Positions 24,880-35,218 of a stretch of 64,000 nt of DNA are shown piece by piece. The notes under the pieces were generated by a model. It did no database searches and was not told the origin of the DNA. It saw only the letters and a list, made by a program, of their open reading frames with translations. The position numbers were made by a program, and so were the translations under genes. Origin of the DNA: Wyeomyia smithii (taxonomy: Eukaryota > Arthropoda > Insecta > Diptera > Culicidae); the NCBI RefSeq assembly GCF_029784165.1, contig NC_073695.1, positions 159,889,622-159,953,621 of the forward strand, given 5' to 3'. How positions within the stretch are numbered: position 1 is the first letter of the stretch; each line of letters starts with the position of its first letter.

Positions 24880-25715
24880 TTGTTGAAGTAGATCTTAAGC
24901 TTCAGGCTTGCCAGAAATCCTCGATGAGACGCAACTTGGGAACGTTGGGCGGGTTCGCCAACTTGGGTACCACATCGACATTTAGCCGTTCCATCTCCTC
25001 AAACGATCGCCTCGAATAGTTAGCCGACTCCAGATCCGGCCAAAACTTTGTGTCTTCGGCCTTATCGTATTTTTTGATGAACGACGCAACTTCCGGCAGG
25101 TACTTCATACTATAAATTCCCCCATTCACGGCCAGTCCGGAGCGAAAGAAGAGCAGCTTTTACATCCCCTTCTCACTGATTGTCAGCCACAGCAGCACCG
25201 TCTTGGGTAACTTGGTGTGTGAAAGAAATTTCACCTTAGTGCTTACTTCTTTCGTGGTGGAAGTAAAATACAAAGTGCCCTACCAGTCGTTGCCATCCAG
25301 GCTGAGACAGTCGTCCATCACCACCGTCGTGAATCGCCGGGAAAATCGATTTTACCATCTTATTGAGGCGCGGCCGCTGCTTCATTGCCTGCAGCTCCGA
25401 GACTAGTGAACGGGTATTGGCCGTCCATGTTCGCCTGACATGTATGTCTATGTTCGCCAAGCACTGTTTGATCGGTTGCACAGACCTTCAGGCTAAGCGC
25501 ACGCAGCGATGTAGCAACTTTTCCCTCGGTCTTCTTCTTCAGTATCCTTTGGAACTTCTTGTCGCTCATAGTCGTCGGCCGCCCGGAACCGGACTTTCTT
25601 TCAATGCCCTGATAGGTGTCCAATAGTGCCAAGGTGTTATAGATGCCGGAACGGGCGTATCCGGTGTCAACGAACTGCCGCACGATGTCCGTTTTCGGGG
25701 CGGCGGGGTACCGTT
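24880..25715 (-). pseudogene. Tc1-mariner transposase relic, DD37E type
   Basis: The minus strand reads in order: an N-terminal helix-turn-helix part (FVDTGYARSGIYNTLALL), a GRPTTMSDKK hinge like the GRP motif of the superfamily, PRLNKMVKSIFPAIHD, the first-Asp region in a shifted frame (near 25300), VNGGIYSMKYLPEVASFIKKY, WPDLESANYSRR and NPPNVPKLRLIEDFW. From the Asp of WPDL to the Glu of LIED there are exactly 37 residues between, which is the DD37E signature known from mosquitoes. Frameshifts near 25330 and 25490 and at least one stop kill it. Its inverted ends were not delimited. Confidence 0.85.
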
Positions 25716-26019
25716 ATTCAAACGCGCAAATCAATTTTTTTCTGATGACTCATGGGTTAATATGATTGTTGCTGCATACGTAGTTTCGTCAGTGCGTGTA
25801 AAGGTAAATCCATGAAAAAATTGAAAAATTGGCAATTTTTGTCCATTTTCTTGCTGACCAAGATCTAGTGTTCATTTACAGTTCAATCTGGCCCAAAAAG
25901 TTTGAAAAAATACTCAGTTTGCCAAGTCGAACACGAGTGCAAAGTTCCATTCAAATCGAGTAAAATTGACTTTCCCTAACAGCACAAAGGCGAGCTTTGG
26001 CGCCTAAGCTGTATCAAGT
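25716..26019. other. Non-coding flank of the mariner relic
   Basis: This probably includes the 5' non-coding part of the DD37E element. No inverted terminus could be paired by eye. Confidence 0.4.
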
Positions 26020-26560
26020 ATGCACAGTACGGGCGTCTCGCTCAATTCGTAATGCGACGGAACATCGCTTGCGCACCGCCGTGTGAATATCAAGAAAAGC
26101 GCAGACTGCTGTTTCTTCATATTTTAGTGTCTTCTCGATCTTCGTCACTAGGCGCTGCAAAGCGGCTTCCGTAGATTTGGCCTGTTAATAGTCATATTGA
26201 TGCTAATGCAGGGGCAAACCCTTCAGAAACTCGCTGCGGATGTAGTTATCTGTACTTTTCTCCATCAACTTGAGAAGCGTTGACGTCAGACTTATAAGTC
26301 TGAAAGCCTTTGGCAAAATTGTGTCTTTTTTGCCCGGATTTGGTATAAACACCACCTTAACGTTTCGCCAGCTGACCGGGATATGTCCCAGAATGAGGCT
26401 GACTCGAAAAAGGTTGATGAGTTCGGACTCCGTCCGTCCTTCGTCCGATTTTTGCAGGAACATTGGTAGAATACCATCCGGTCCCGGTGACTTCATAGGC
26501 ACAAAAGAGCTTAATACCCAGTTGATAGAAGTCTTCGTGAACAGTCGAATAGGTGTGACT
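26020..26560 (-). pseudogene. Non-LTR reverse transcriptase fragment
   Basis: On the minus strand: SPGPDGILPMFLQK, HIPVSWRNVKVVFIPNPGKK and KAFRLISLTSTLLKLMEKS, and after a stop KSTEAALQRLVTKIEKTLKY and CAFLDI (start of motif A). Downstream catalytic motifs are missing. The order is that of the RT fingers and palm start of a non-LTR element; the clade is not clear. It has stops and is truncated at both ends. Confidence 0.8.
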
Positions 26561-26582
26561 TTTAGGCTTAGAAAAAATTTTC

Positions 26583-26650
26583 CCTCGTCCAGACGGGACT
26601 CGAACCCGCAATCTCCGTTAGCCAACGGAGCTCTTCCGTGATACGCGTTT
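26583..26650 (-). repeat. tRNA-like box B sequence
   Basis: The minus strand has a CTCCG/CGGAG stem and GCGGGTTCGAGTCCCGT, which forms a T-arm of five pairs with a TTCGAGT loop. The D-arm and acceptor stem do not fold and no box A is evident. This is a tRNA pseudogene or SINE head, not a working tRNA gene. Confidence 0.55.
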
Positions 26651-26725
26651 GGAGTCTAGCCAGCAACTGACGTGTCTCATCGCTTGCGCCGCTGTAGATA
26701 TAATAAGTCGTTATACACTGTGTGC

Positions 26726-27461
26726 ATCTGGTGCTGCTACCAATATGCATCCACGGCAGTTCCTAACAAAGTTTTCTACTCCTCTGTCCATTTTGGGCCA
26801 CCACACTGATAAACGCAACGTTGATTTCATCATTGAAGATCCCAGGTGACCTTCATGCGCAATTTTAAGAACCTGAAAGCGTAACGTGTCGGAACAACTA
26901 TGCGGTCTCCCCGTAACAGAAGATCCCCTACTTGGCATAGCTCATTAGTGAACACACAAAATTCGATTGGCAGTTCATCACGTTTATCTCGTTCAATAAT
27001 ATCTAAAATCTGCTGGATTTCCTCATCCGCTCTGGAGGCTTCTACCATTTGTTCCCATGACACAGCAACCGCATTTGCGGCATAATCAAAAATCTCTGTA
27101 ATCATAATCTCCTCTCGCTGATCGAAAGCTGCCGGTCTGAGAGTCGACAGTCTCGACAACACGTCTGCTTGGTTTTGATCGCCTGGGATGTGCGTTACTA
27201 TGTAATCGAATCCTTGCAAACGTAGCACCCATCTTTCAATTCGGACACAAGGCCGCGATCGCGGTGCAAACAAATAGATGAGCGCTTTGCAATCGGTCAA
27301 AATTTCAAACTCAATCCCATATAAGTAGAAGTAAAATTTTTCGACACACCAGACTAGTGCAAGAGCTTCTTTTTCAGGATGGCAATACCGTTTTTCTGTG
27401 TCCGTCAGCGATTTAGACGCATAACTGATAACCCGATGTTGCCCGTACTTGTCTACCTTGT
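26726..27461 (-). pseudogene. Ty3/gypsy RNase H and integrase N-terminus, inverted piece
   Basis: Positions 27461-27062 on the minus strand encode a gypsy RNase H: SYASKSLTDTEKRY, EKEALALVWCVEKF, LTDCKALIYLF, RWVLRLQGFDYIV and PGDQNQADVLSR. The same frame runs on into the linker and integrase N-terminus (SWEQMVEASRADEE, GDLLLRGDRIVVP), then shifts at about 26875 and continues to about 26726. The 336 bp 26726-27061 repeat, in opposite orientation, positions 27462-27797 of the plus-strand integrase. Confidence 0.85.
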
Positions 27462-28636
27462 CATGGGAACAAATGGTAGAAGCTTCCAGAGCGGATGAGG
27501 AAATCCAGCAGATTTTAGATATTATTGGGCGAGATAAACGTGATGAACTGCCAATCGAATTTCGTGTGTTCGCTAATGAGCTATGCCAAGTAGGGGATCT
27601 TCTGTTACGGGGAGACCGCATAGTTGTTCCGACAGCGTTACGCTTTCAGGTTCTTAAAATTGCGCATGAAGGTCACCTGGGATCTTCAATGATGAAATCA
27701 ACGTTGCGTTTATCAGTGTGGTGGCCCAAAATGGACAGAGAAGTAGAAAACTTTGTTAGTAACTGCCGTGGATGCATATTGGTAGCTGCACCAGATGCAC
27801 CGGAACCCATGACAAAGAAGCAGCTGCCGGATGGACCCTGGAAGGAAATAGCTATCGATTTTCTGGGACCATTGCCGGAAGGTCAATGGCTGTTTGTGGT
27901 GGTGGACTATTATAGTCGGTTCGTAGAAGTTGTGGAAATGTGGGACATTACTGCTTCTAACACAATCCGAGAGCTATCAACGATGTTCGGTCGTTTCGGA
28001 GTTCCGATTACAATGAGAGCCGATAACGGACCTCAGTTGGGTAGCGAATGTAAAGAGCTTAAAGCATTCTGTAAGGAATTCGACATCGCATTGGTTAACA
28101 CCATACCGTACTGGCCACAGGCAAACGGTGAAGTAGAACGCCAGAACAGGAGCATCTTGAAACGTTTGCGAATTTCGCAGGAGCTGGGCATGGATTGGCG
28201 TCTAGAGTTACGAAAATATCTTCTGGCATATCATTCAACAACTCACCCGACTACTGGGAAGTCTCCGTCGGAACTACTGTTTGGGCGTAGGATCAGAAAT
28301 AAGCTGCCTTCGATACCAGAACGAGAAGAAGATGAAATGGTGAGGGATCAGGATAAAATCGTTAAAGAGAAAGAAAAGGTGTATTCAGATAACAAACGAA
28401 GGGCTTGTAGGAATGAAATTGAGAATGGGGAATGGAGAAAAGATAACAAATTGGCAACAGATTATTCTTCGGAATTGTTCGAAATTGTCAAGCGAAAGGG
28501 ATCAGAAGTTACGGTAAAATCATTGAATTCGGGAAACGAATATAAACGCTACGTATCACATTTAAAAAAACAGAAGCTCAGGTCCAAGATGCACAAAGAA
28601 GGGAAGATAAAGAAGACCAACCAGGAACGTCAGTAG
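27462..28636 (+). CDS. Ty3/gypsy integrase (partial pol)
   Basis: This is a 395-codon open frame; about the first five residues (MSTLS) come from the junction. It has the integrase zinc finger (HEGHLG...CRGC), the catalytic DDE core (AIDFLGPLP, then ADNGPQ, then QANGEVERQN with the Glu), and a C-terminal region ending YVSHLKKQK. No stop interrupts it, but protease, RT and RNase H are not upstream on the same strand, so it cannot act as a complete pol. It is followed by a polypurine run and a 3' LTR. The lineage within Ty3/gypsy was not determined. Confidence 0.88.
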
Positions 28637-28807
28637 AACAAGAAAGGAGTGACGAGAATAACTTTTCAAAATCTGTATCGGAAGGTCACAAATCAATTGA
28701 GGTCAGCGAAGATGATACAAGTGTTTGTATACCTGAGAAGCGGAGGTGTTCGGCTCCCAAGAAGTTCCAAGACTATGTCCCATTTTGAAAAAAAAAATAA
28801 GGTGGGA

Positions 28808-29004
28808 TGTAGGAATCTGTCACTACGAAAAAGTACGAATGGGTGCACCTATTAGATAGAACCTTGGAACAGAGAGAGAGGAGTGGAGTTGAGAGAAAAA
28901 GAGCGTTAGGGAGTAGGGAAAAAAGCAGCGGAATAAACCTGAGTAATTAAGTTAGTAAACGGAGTTTATTTCATTTTAGACAGTGACCAAACCTAGCTGT
29001 TACA
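28808..29004 (+). mobile_element. Gypsy 3' LTR, 197 bp
   Basis: It starts TGTAGGAATCTGTC directly after a purine tract (AAATAAGGTGGGA) and ends CTAGCTGTTACA. GGAATAAACC near 28930 may be the poly(A) signal. It lies 170 bp after the integrase stop. No 5' LTR partner is in the window. Confidence 0.7.
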
Positions 29005-29688
29005 CCCATCTTAACTCAACCTCATGTATTTGTGCTCGCAACTCTGCCTTCGTGATCCACACGGACAGAGTAAACGTGATACCGATGTTCATTTTTAACA
29101 TGATTTGTGATTCGACTGACGCCGAAGTTTAATGTTTTCCGATCGCAGAAAACATTCGATGCAACGTGGAAACACGTAATGAAGGAGCGATTTTTTGCGA
29201 TGCTGAAAACGCTGTCTAGAGTATTTGTTTAATTATTCATTTCATTAGGCCGACGTTCACGAAGAATGCATGGAGTAAACACCAGATTTACACGAAATCG
29301 TTGAACAAATGAACAAAATATGATTACATGCTCTCATAGAATCGCCCATCGATGGAAATTTGGTAAACTTAGTTGATTTTATCCTGAATTTTGTAAAACA
29401 AACCACTTTTCACAACATTCCCATACTCATCTCACCTAGACCACTGCTTAATTATTCATCTCACGACGCCCCCATATTCATCACACATATTGATCACTTT
29501 GTTAATGAACGTAGCCGCATACCGTCGTAGTAGGATACCTAGGTATCCGCTGTAGTTGTTTACGCGCTAATTGGTAGTCTAGGTATTCACTGCAGTGCTG
29601 TTGATTTATGTCAATTATGTTGGAATTATTTAAATTTAAAGCTTGTTTTTAGAAATTTAAGGTGAACATTTTGAAAAGTAAAGTATTC
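29005..29688. other. Gene-free stretch before the Juan-like element
   Basis: I find no supported gene here. Its sequence would have been continuous with 34122 onward before the retroposon inserted. Confidence 0.5.
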
Positions 29689-29702
29689 TTAGTGTAGTTT
29701 AG
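29689..29702. repeat. Target-site duplication, left copy
   Basis: TTAGTGTAGTTTAG is identical to 34108-34121, on the other side of the Juan-like element. Confidence 0.92.
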
Positions 29703-29937
29703 TTTTTTTTTTTTTTAAGGGGGGATTTGTTAGTAGCTTAAGTATTTATGATAAATATTAGTAAATAATGAGTATGTGTGTCCAATCACAAATGGTGACT
29801 TCTCAACACTGTTAGAAATTTGTAATTTTAATTGTTAGGATTTGTTTGCTTTCGCAATTAGGACTTATCATTCGTAGGGACTTAAACCTACATGTCAGAA
29901 AAGGGGAAGTAAACTTACAACTAACTTAATTGCTAAC

Positions 29938-32598
29938 TTATTTTCTATAAAGAGAGCTTATCGTAGCAATTGAGGATTGCAACGATTTTTGTCGAAAATT
30001 GTTAATAATTTTATTTGACATAGCTTCTAATGGTTCAACACCAGTAAGTCTATGTAATTCGAGTGTACCAAACCAAGGAGGACGCTTCAAAATCATTTTC
30101 AGAATTTTATTCTGAATCCTTTGGAGCGTTTTCTTCCTTGTTGAACAGCAACTTGACCAGATCGGTACAGCATAAAGCATTGCTGGTCTAAAAATTTGTT
30201 TGTAAATCAAAAGTTTGTTCTTTAAACAAAGTTTAGAATTTCTGTTAATGAGAGGATATAAACATCTCGTATATTTGATGCACTTGGCTTGTATACTCCC
30301 AATGTGCTCTTTGAAAATAAGTTTTTTATCATAAATTAGTCCCAAGTACTTAACCTTGTCGGACCAACTTAAAATAACCCCATTCATCTTGACAACGTGA
30401 TTATTGTTTGGCTTGAGGAAAGAAGCCCTAGGCTTATGCGGAAAAATTATCATTTGAGTTTTAGAAGCATTGGGAGAGATTTTCCACTTTTGCAAGTAGG
30501 AAGAAAATATATCTAAACTTTTCTGCAATCGACTGCATATGACACGAAGACTTTTTCCTTTTACGGAAATGCTTGTGTCATCGCAGAACAATGACTTTGT
30601 GCATCCTGGAGGCAAATCAGGAAGATCTGAAGTGAATATGTTGTACAGGACTGGACCCAAGACTGAACCTTGAGGCACACCTGCTCTGACAGGAAATCTA
30701 TCAGATTTTGAATTCTGATAGACAACCTGCAGAGTTCGATCAGTAAGATAATTTTTTAAAATTTTGATTAGGAAAATTGGAAAATTAAAAGTTTGCAATT
30801 TCGCAATCAAACCTTCATGCCAAACACTGTCGAATGCTTTTTCTATGTCTAAAAGAGCAGCTCCAGTGGAATAACCTTCAGATTTGTTAGCTCGTATTAT
30901 ATTAGTAACTCTGAGCAATTGATGAGTTGTGGAATGCCCATGGCGAAATCCAAACTGTTCATTTGCAAAAATTGAATTTTCGTTGATGTGTGACATCATT
31001 CTGTTAAGAATAACTCTCTCAAACAGTTTACTTATTGAAGAAAGCAAACTGATTGGTCGATAACTTGAAACTTCAGCTGGGTTCTTATCCGGTTTTAAAA
31101 TGGGAGTAATTTTTGCATTTTTCCATAATTTGGGAAAATATGCAATTTTGAAGCAGCAATTGAAAATTTTCACTAAAAATTCCATTGTGCTCTCAGGGAG
31201 ATGTTTGATTAGTATATTAAAGATTCCATCGTCACCAGGTGCTTTCATATTTTTGAAATTTTTAATAATTGATTTAATCTCATTCAAGTTAGTTTCAATT
31301 ATTTCTGCAGGTAAAAAATTCTGGGAAGAAATTAAATCAAATTGACGTGTGACTTCATTTTCAATTGGACTCACAAAATTCAAATTTGAGTTATGAACAC
31401 TCTCAAACTGCTGAGCAAGTCTTTGAGCCTTTTGTTCATTGGATACAAGAAAACGTTCACCATCTTTTAAAACTGGAATAGGCTTTGAAGGTTTCTTAAG
31501 AATCTTCGACAGCTTCCAAAATGGTTTTGAATATGGTTTCAATTTTTCAACTTTAGTCTCAAAATTTTGATTTCTCAGAAGAGTAAATCTATGTTTAATC
31601 TCTTTCTGTAAATCTTTATAAATAGTTTTAAAAACAGGGTCACGAGAACGTTGATATTGACGTCTGCGGACATTTTTCAAACGAATTAGAAGTTGAAGAT
31701 TTTCGTCAATTATTGGTGAATCAAATTTCACTTGAGCCTTTGGAACAGAATAATTCCTGGCATCAACAATTGCACATTTTAATGCTTCCAAAGCGGAATC
31801 AATATTCACTTCGTTTTGCAAATCAAGCCCATTATTGAAATTTCTCTCAATATGAGTTTTGTATCTTTCCCAATTAGCCTTGTTATAATTAAAAACAGAG
31901 CTCATAGGGTTTAAAACTGATTCATGTGATAAAGAAAAAGTTATTGGAAGATGGTCAGAATCAAAGTCAGCATGTGTGATCAAATCACTACATGCATGAC
32001 TTTGATCTGTAAGCACCAAATCAATTGTTGAAGGGTTTCTTACAGAAGAAAAGCATGTAGGACTATTCGGAGACAAAATAGAATAGTATCCTGAAGAACA
32101 ATCATTGAATAAAATTTTGCCATTGGAATTCCTTTGAGAATTATTCCATGAACGATGTTTAGCGTTAAAATCGCCGATTATAAAAAATTTCGAACGATTT
32201 CTGGTGAGTTTTTGTAAATCACCTTTAAAATAATTTTTGTGCTCGCGTGTGCATTGAAATGGTAAATATGCTGCGGCAATAAATAAAATCCCAAGTTCAG
32301 TTTGAGCTTCAATTCCCAAAGTTTCAATAACTTTCGTCTCAAGATGGGGAAGAGCACGATGTTTGATTCGGCGATGAATAACAATTGCAACTCCACCGCC
32401 GGAACCCTGAATCCTATCATATCTATGAACCACGTAATTGGGATCATATTTTAATTTTATGTTAGGTTTCAAAAATGTTTCAGTAATAATTGCAATATGC
32501 ACATTATTTACTGTTAAAAAATTAAAAAGCTCATTCTCATTGGCCTTCAATGAGCGAGCATTCCAATTTAATATTTTAATTGTTTTATTTAAAATCAT
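29938..32598 (-). CDS. ORF2: endonuclease and reverse transcriptase, Juan-like
   Basis: Open for 886 codons. It carries an N-terminal APE-type endonuclease (LNWNARSLKANENEL at 10-24; TETF near 40; IIGDFNAKHRSWN near 140; SDHLPITF near 218) that nicks target DNA. The reverse transcriptase follows with APGDDG, SYRPISLLSSISKLFE, GFRHGHSTTHQL, LDIEKAFDSVWHEGL, AGVPQGSVLGPVLYN and the catalytic box as FCDDTSISV. The Ala of the usual (F/Y)ADD is Cys here, which I recall as normal for Juan. A C-terminal YAVPIWSSCC segment ends it. No RNase H is present, as expected for the Jockey clade. The ATG overlaps the end of ORF1 by 14 bp, which suggests coupled translation. It appears intact. Confidence 0.93.
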   Translation of the reverse strand: MILNKTIKILNWNARSLKANENELFNFLTVNNVHIAIITETFLKPNIKLKYDPNYVVHRYDRIQGSGGGVAIVIHRRIKHRALPHLETKVIETLGIEAQTELGILFIAAAYLPFQCTREHKNYFKGDLQKLTRNRSKFFIIGDFNAKHRSWNNSQRNSNGKILFNDCSSGYYSILSPNSPTCFSSVRNPSTIDLVLTDQSHACSDLITHADFDSDHLPITFSLSHESVLNPMSSVFNYNKANWERYKTHIERNFNNGLDLQNEVNIDSALEALKCAIVDARNYSVPKAQVKFDSPIIDENLQLLIRLKNVRRRQYQRSRDPVFKTIYKDLQKEIKHRFTLLRNQNFETKVEKLKPYSKPFWKLSKILKKPSKPIPVLKDGERFLVSNEQKAQRLAQQFESVHNSNLNFVSPIENEVTRQFDLISSQNFLPAEIIETNLNEIKSIIKNFKNMKAPGDDGIFNILIKHLPESTMEFLVKIFNCCFKIAYFPKLWKNAKITPILKPDKNPAEVSSYRPISLLSSISKLFERVILNRMMSHINENSIFANEQFGFRHGHSTTHQLLRVTNIIRANKSEGYSTGAALLDIEKAFDSVWHEGLIAKLQTFNFPIFLIKILKNYLTDRTLQVVYQNSKSDRFPVRAGVPQGSVLGPVLYNIFTSDLPDLPPGCTKSLFCDDTSISVKGKSLRVICSRLQKSLDIFSSYLQKWKISPNASKTQMIIFPHKPRASFLKPNNNHVVKMNGVILSWSDKVKYLGLIYDKKLIFKEHIGSIQAKCIKYTRCLYPLINRNSKLCLKNKLLIYKQIFRPAMLYAVPIWSSCCSTRKKTLQRIQNKILKMILKRPPWFGTLELHRLTGVEPLEAMSNKIINNFRQKSLQSSIATISSLYRK

Positions 32599-33948
32599 TG
32601 CTAAATTTTAAATTAGAAACAATTTTAATAGTAAAATTTGTGCCTATTTGAATGGCTTCAAACATTGATTTTGCCTGCAACATGGCGTTCATAAGATCGA
32701 ACATTGCCTGTTGCAAAAAAGAAAGTTTACCTGCCGTAATAGGCCCCAGGCAGTTGACATTAGAAAAAATATTTTCGGCAGCAATATTAGCTGGAGTAAT
32801 AGGTGTACAATTATTTTCTAGCGTGTTTTGCTTACCCATATTAACGGTCATTTTCGAACTACCAACACTAGGCGGTATAATGTTCGAACCACCTGTAACC
32901 TGTGCATAAGTTAAACGGGTATGCAAAGGAGTAGGTAAACTATGCGTCACTGGTACGCTTGGAGAATTTTGTTTTGAAGTTGGTTTTAATTGAGAAATTG
33001 AATTTTGTTTACCTTGCCTTGCCTTAACAATTGCTAAACGGACTGGGCATTGATAAAAATTTGACATATGGTTGCCGTTACAATTCGCACAGCGAAAATT
33101 TTACTCTCTTTCACAGGACATGTGTCCTTTTTGTGAGAAGAGTCTCCACAATTAAGACATTTTTGGTCCATGTTACAGAATTTGGAACCATGGCCATAAC
33201 GTTGGCAAGTACGGCATTGGGTGATATGCTTTTCACCTCCGCCATACTTCCTATAAGTTTCCCACTTTACACGCACATTATACAAAGCATGTGCTTTTTC
33301 AAAAAATTTTAAGTTGTTAACCTCATTGCGGTTAAAATGAATTAAATAATTAACAAGGGAAATTCCAGCTCTCTGACTGTTTTCGCCTCGTGATTTTTGT
33401 TTCATTAGAATTACTTGGGTAGGGGCTATGCCAAGTAATTATGTTAAAGTAAGTTTGATCTCATCAACGGTTTGATCGTTGGTGAGACCTTTCAAGACAA
33501 CCTTGAACGGCTTGGCGTTCTTGGTGTCATATGTAAAAAATTTGTACATCTTGTCAGTTAAATACTGAACAAGACGATCACGACCCTTTACTGAGTCGGC
33601 TAATAAGCGGCATTCACCTCTACGGCCAATTTGATAGGTAACTTTAACGTCAGAAACAAACGTTGAAAGTCCCTTTTTGAATATATTAAATTCAGAAAAA
33701 AAAGTTACCACAAAAGGTGGAACTTTCTCCTTTTTTAAAGATTTTATATTTTGTATAGTTTCATTATTGGTAACTTCCATTTCACCAGCTTCTTGCTCAG
33801 GCAAAATATCAAAAGGATTGTCACTACAGACACTCGATGTGTCAGAAAGAGATGCCTCTCTTTTCCTCCCCGCAGCGATGCGAGGTTTCTTTTTCCGTCC
33901 AGCCATTTCAGGTGATACGAAAAAAGTTAAAACAAATGTTAAATTCAA
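32585..33948 (-). pseudogene. ORF1 (gag-like) of the Juan-like element, two lesions
   Basis: The start at 33948 is one candidate; the Met at 33906 (MAGRKKKPRIAAGRKR) looks the more natural. The frame is open to a TAA at 33439-33441, continues in the same frame after that single stop (LLGIAPTQVILMKQ), and reads through zinc knuckles CRTCQRYGHGSKFC and CLNCGDSSHKKDTC. A one-base shift near 33070-33090 moves the third knuckle (CANCNGNHMSNFYQC) into the frame that ends at 32585. ORF1 proteins bind the element RNA. One nonsense and one frameshift mutation are the only visible defects, so this copy should be non-autonomous for ORF1. Confidence 0.85.
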
Positions 33949-34121
33949 AAGTAGGTAGTCTTGAGAAAGACTGATGGGAAATAACTTTCAGGTAGTCTTT
34001 AAAAGACACACTGACAAAACACAAACTTTGAAGCTATAGGCAGTCAAAGACCAGTCCACAAGCAACCGAAAAAACGTCTGATCTGTAGGACAGTTCAAGA
34101 CGCACTGTTAGTGTAGTTTAG

Positions 34122-34787
34122 TGATTAATACAAATGTATAATGAAAAAAATCTGGTTGGCTGCTGAATGAATACGTTGTAGCCGTATAGAGCAATGGGTA
34201 GATTTCATTTTCTTGGTTAGATGATCGAAATAAATGAGTTTTTCGGTGTAGATACCCGACTTTAATAACAAATTCAGAAATTTTAGGTAAGTTTTTGAGG
34301 ATTCTACTTCATGATATATCTAAAGTGAACTAATAAGAATCCATTCCATGGATTAGGTGATTGGTTTAATTAGAAAATATGTGTTTTTTCTAGTTTTCAA
34401 TTGAGTTTTCGTTTTATAATTATGGGCTGAGATGAATAATGGAACAGTTCCCCTATCTGTGTTGCTAACACAAAACAGAGCGAGGGAAATAATCCGCGTT
34501 CGCGCGTGACTATATAATTTCTGGTTTTGCCAATTAAAAAGCACGGAAAGTGAGTATCTAAATTAACCTTATTTCCGATTTTGCGGAAAACGGAATAAAT
34601 AAGTATAAAAAACTATTTTTTTTGTTTCTCTCAATTCCTTTCATGAAAGAAAAAACTACCCAGTCATTTTCATTGGGGGCCCACATTTTTGTTACCGCAC
34701 CAGGCCCACCAAACCATAGCTACGCCACTGAGCGTATCCATTGTGTTTAAAGGCCAAAACACTGTTGCTTTTTGCATATATGAAACT
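34122..34787. other. Gene-free intron start
   Basis: The phrase CAGTGGCGTAGCTATGG (minus strand, about 34730) and GTGGGCCCCCAATG (34677) resemble an end of an hAT-like repeat; its partner was not found. The rest is unassigned. Confidence 0.4.
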
Positions 34788-34839
34788 TCAAGATACTTTT
34801 TTGACCACATAAGAAACGTAGAATATACTATTAACTAAC

Positions 34840-35165
34840 CGGTGTTCCGGAAATCCTGGGCTGTATCCAAAACTGTTACAATACATGTTACTGTTTAACA
34901 TATTGTTTCCATACATGCCATAGCCTGAGTAGCCACCACCAAGTCCTGAATATCCGTATGATGGCACTCCGTAGCGACTTCCGTAATTTGTATTGTACAT
35001 ACCACTGCTGGATTGAAATGGTCTAGGGGGCAGCGGAGGTGGAACTGCAGTCGATATATTTCCTACCGGAGTATTGAGACTATACTGACCACCAAATATT
35101 CGCGATTCATTAAGAACTGGATTTCGAAAATTAACAGGCTGCATTTCAATTGGACTTTGATCCAT
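34840..35165 (-). CDS. Pex13: PEX13 N-terminal coding exon (peroxin-13)
   Basis: This exon encodes the N-terminal region of peroxin-13, the peroxisomal membrane docking protein for the PTS receptors PEX5 and PEX7. Reading from the ATG at 35165 gives 108 codons plus two bases. A proline cluster (PPPLPPRPF) lies at about residues 42-50, and a Tyr/Gly/Ser-rich tract (SYGYSGLGGGYSGYGMYG) follows at about 68-87; such a region is typical of animal PEX13. The exon ends in ...GFPEHR at a GTTAGT donor (34839-34834). The CG left at its end is completed to CGT by the exon at 16322. An in-frame TAG lies about 30 codons or less upstream, so 35165 is the first Met in frame. The KPW motif common near the start of PEX13 proteins is not seen, so a short upstream exon spliced into this one cannot be excluded. 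Codons are intact, with no stop or frameshift. Confidence 0.85.
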
Positions 35166-35218
35166 TACAATGAATGAAAAACATTCAACAGAGATCTAAT
35201 GTCAATTTCGGTTTCGCT

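Larger units (their letters stand above)
29703..34107 (-). mobile_element. Juan-like Jockey-clade retroposon, full length, 4.4 kb
   Basis: The element is flanked by an exact 14-bp target duplication TTAGTGTAGTTTAG at 29689-29702 and 34108-34121. It has a poly(A) tail on the minus strand (T run 29703-29717), a 5' UTR from 34107, ORF1 and ORF2. The identical duplication and an open 886-codon ORF2 indicate a young insertion. It lies in the large PEX13 intron in the same orientation as the gene. Confidence 0.92.
16323..34839 (-). other. Pex13: PEX13 intron, 18,517 bp, transposon-filled
   Basis: This intron is inferred from the matched donor at 34839 (GTTAGT), the acceptor at 16323 (TTTGCAG) and the phase-compatible exons. 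It holds a foldback element, a SINE, a perfect hairpin, a MITE, a promoter-like duplicated repeat, relics of a mariner, a non-LTR and a gypsy element, and a nearly intact Juan-like retroposon. Most of these with coding sense are on the minus strand, the same strand as the gene. Confidence 0.8.

Noticed and set aside
26583..26660. A functional tRNA gene on the minus strand
   Set aside because: Only the T-arm and an anticodon-like stem fold; no acceptor stem or box A.
27462..27621. The first 54 codons of a minus-strand frame reading MRSPRNRRSPTWHSS
   Set aside because: This is the antisense of the plus-strand integrase; the gypsy RNase H on that strand begins only at about 27461.
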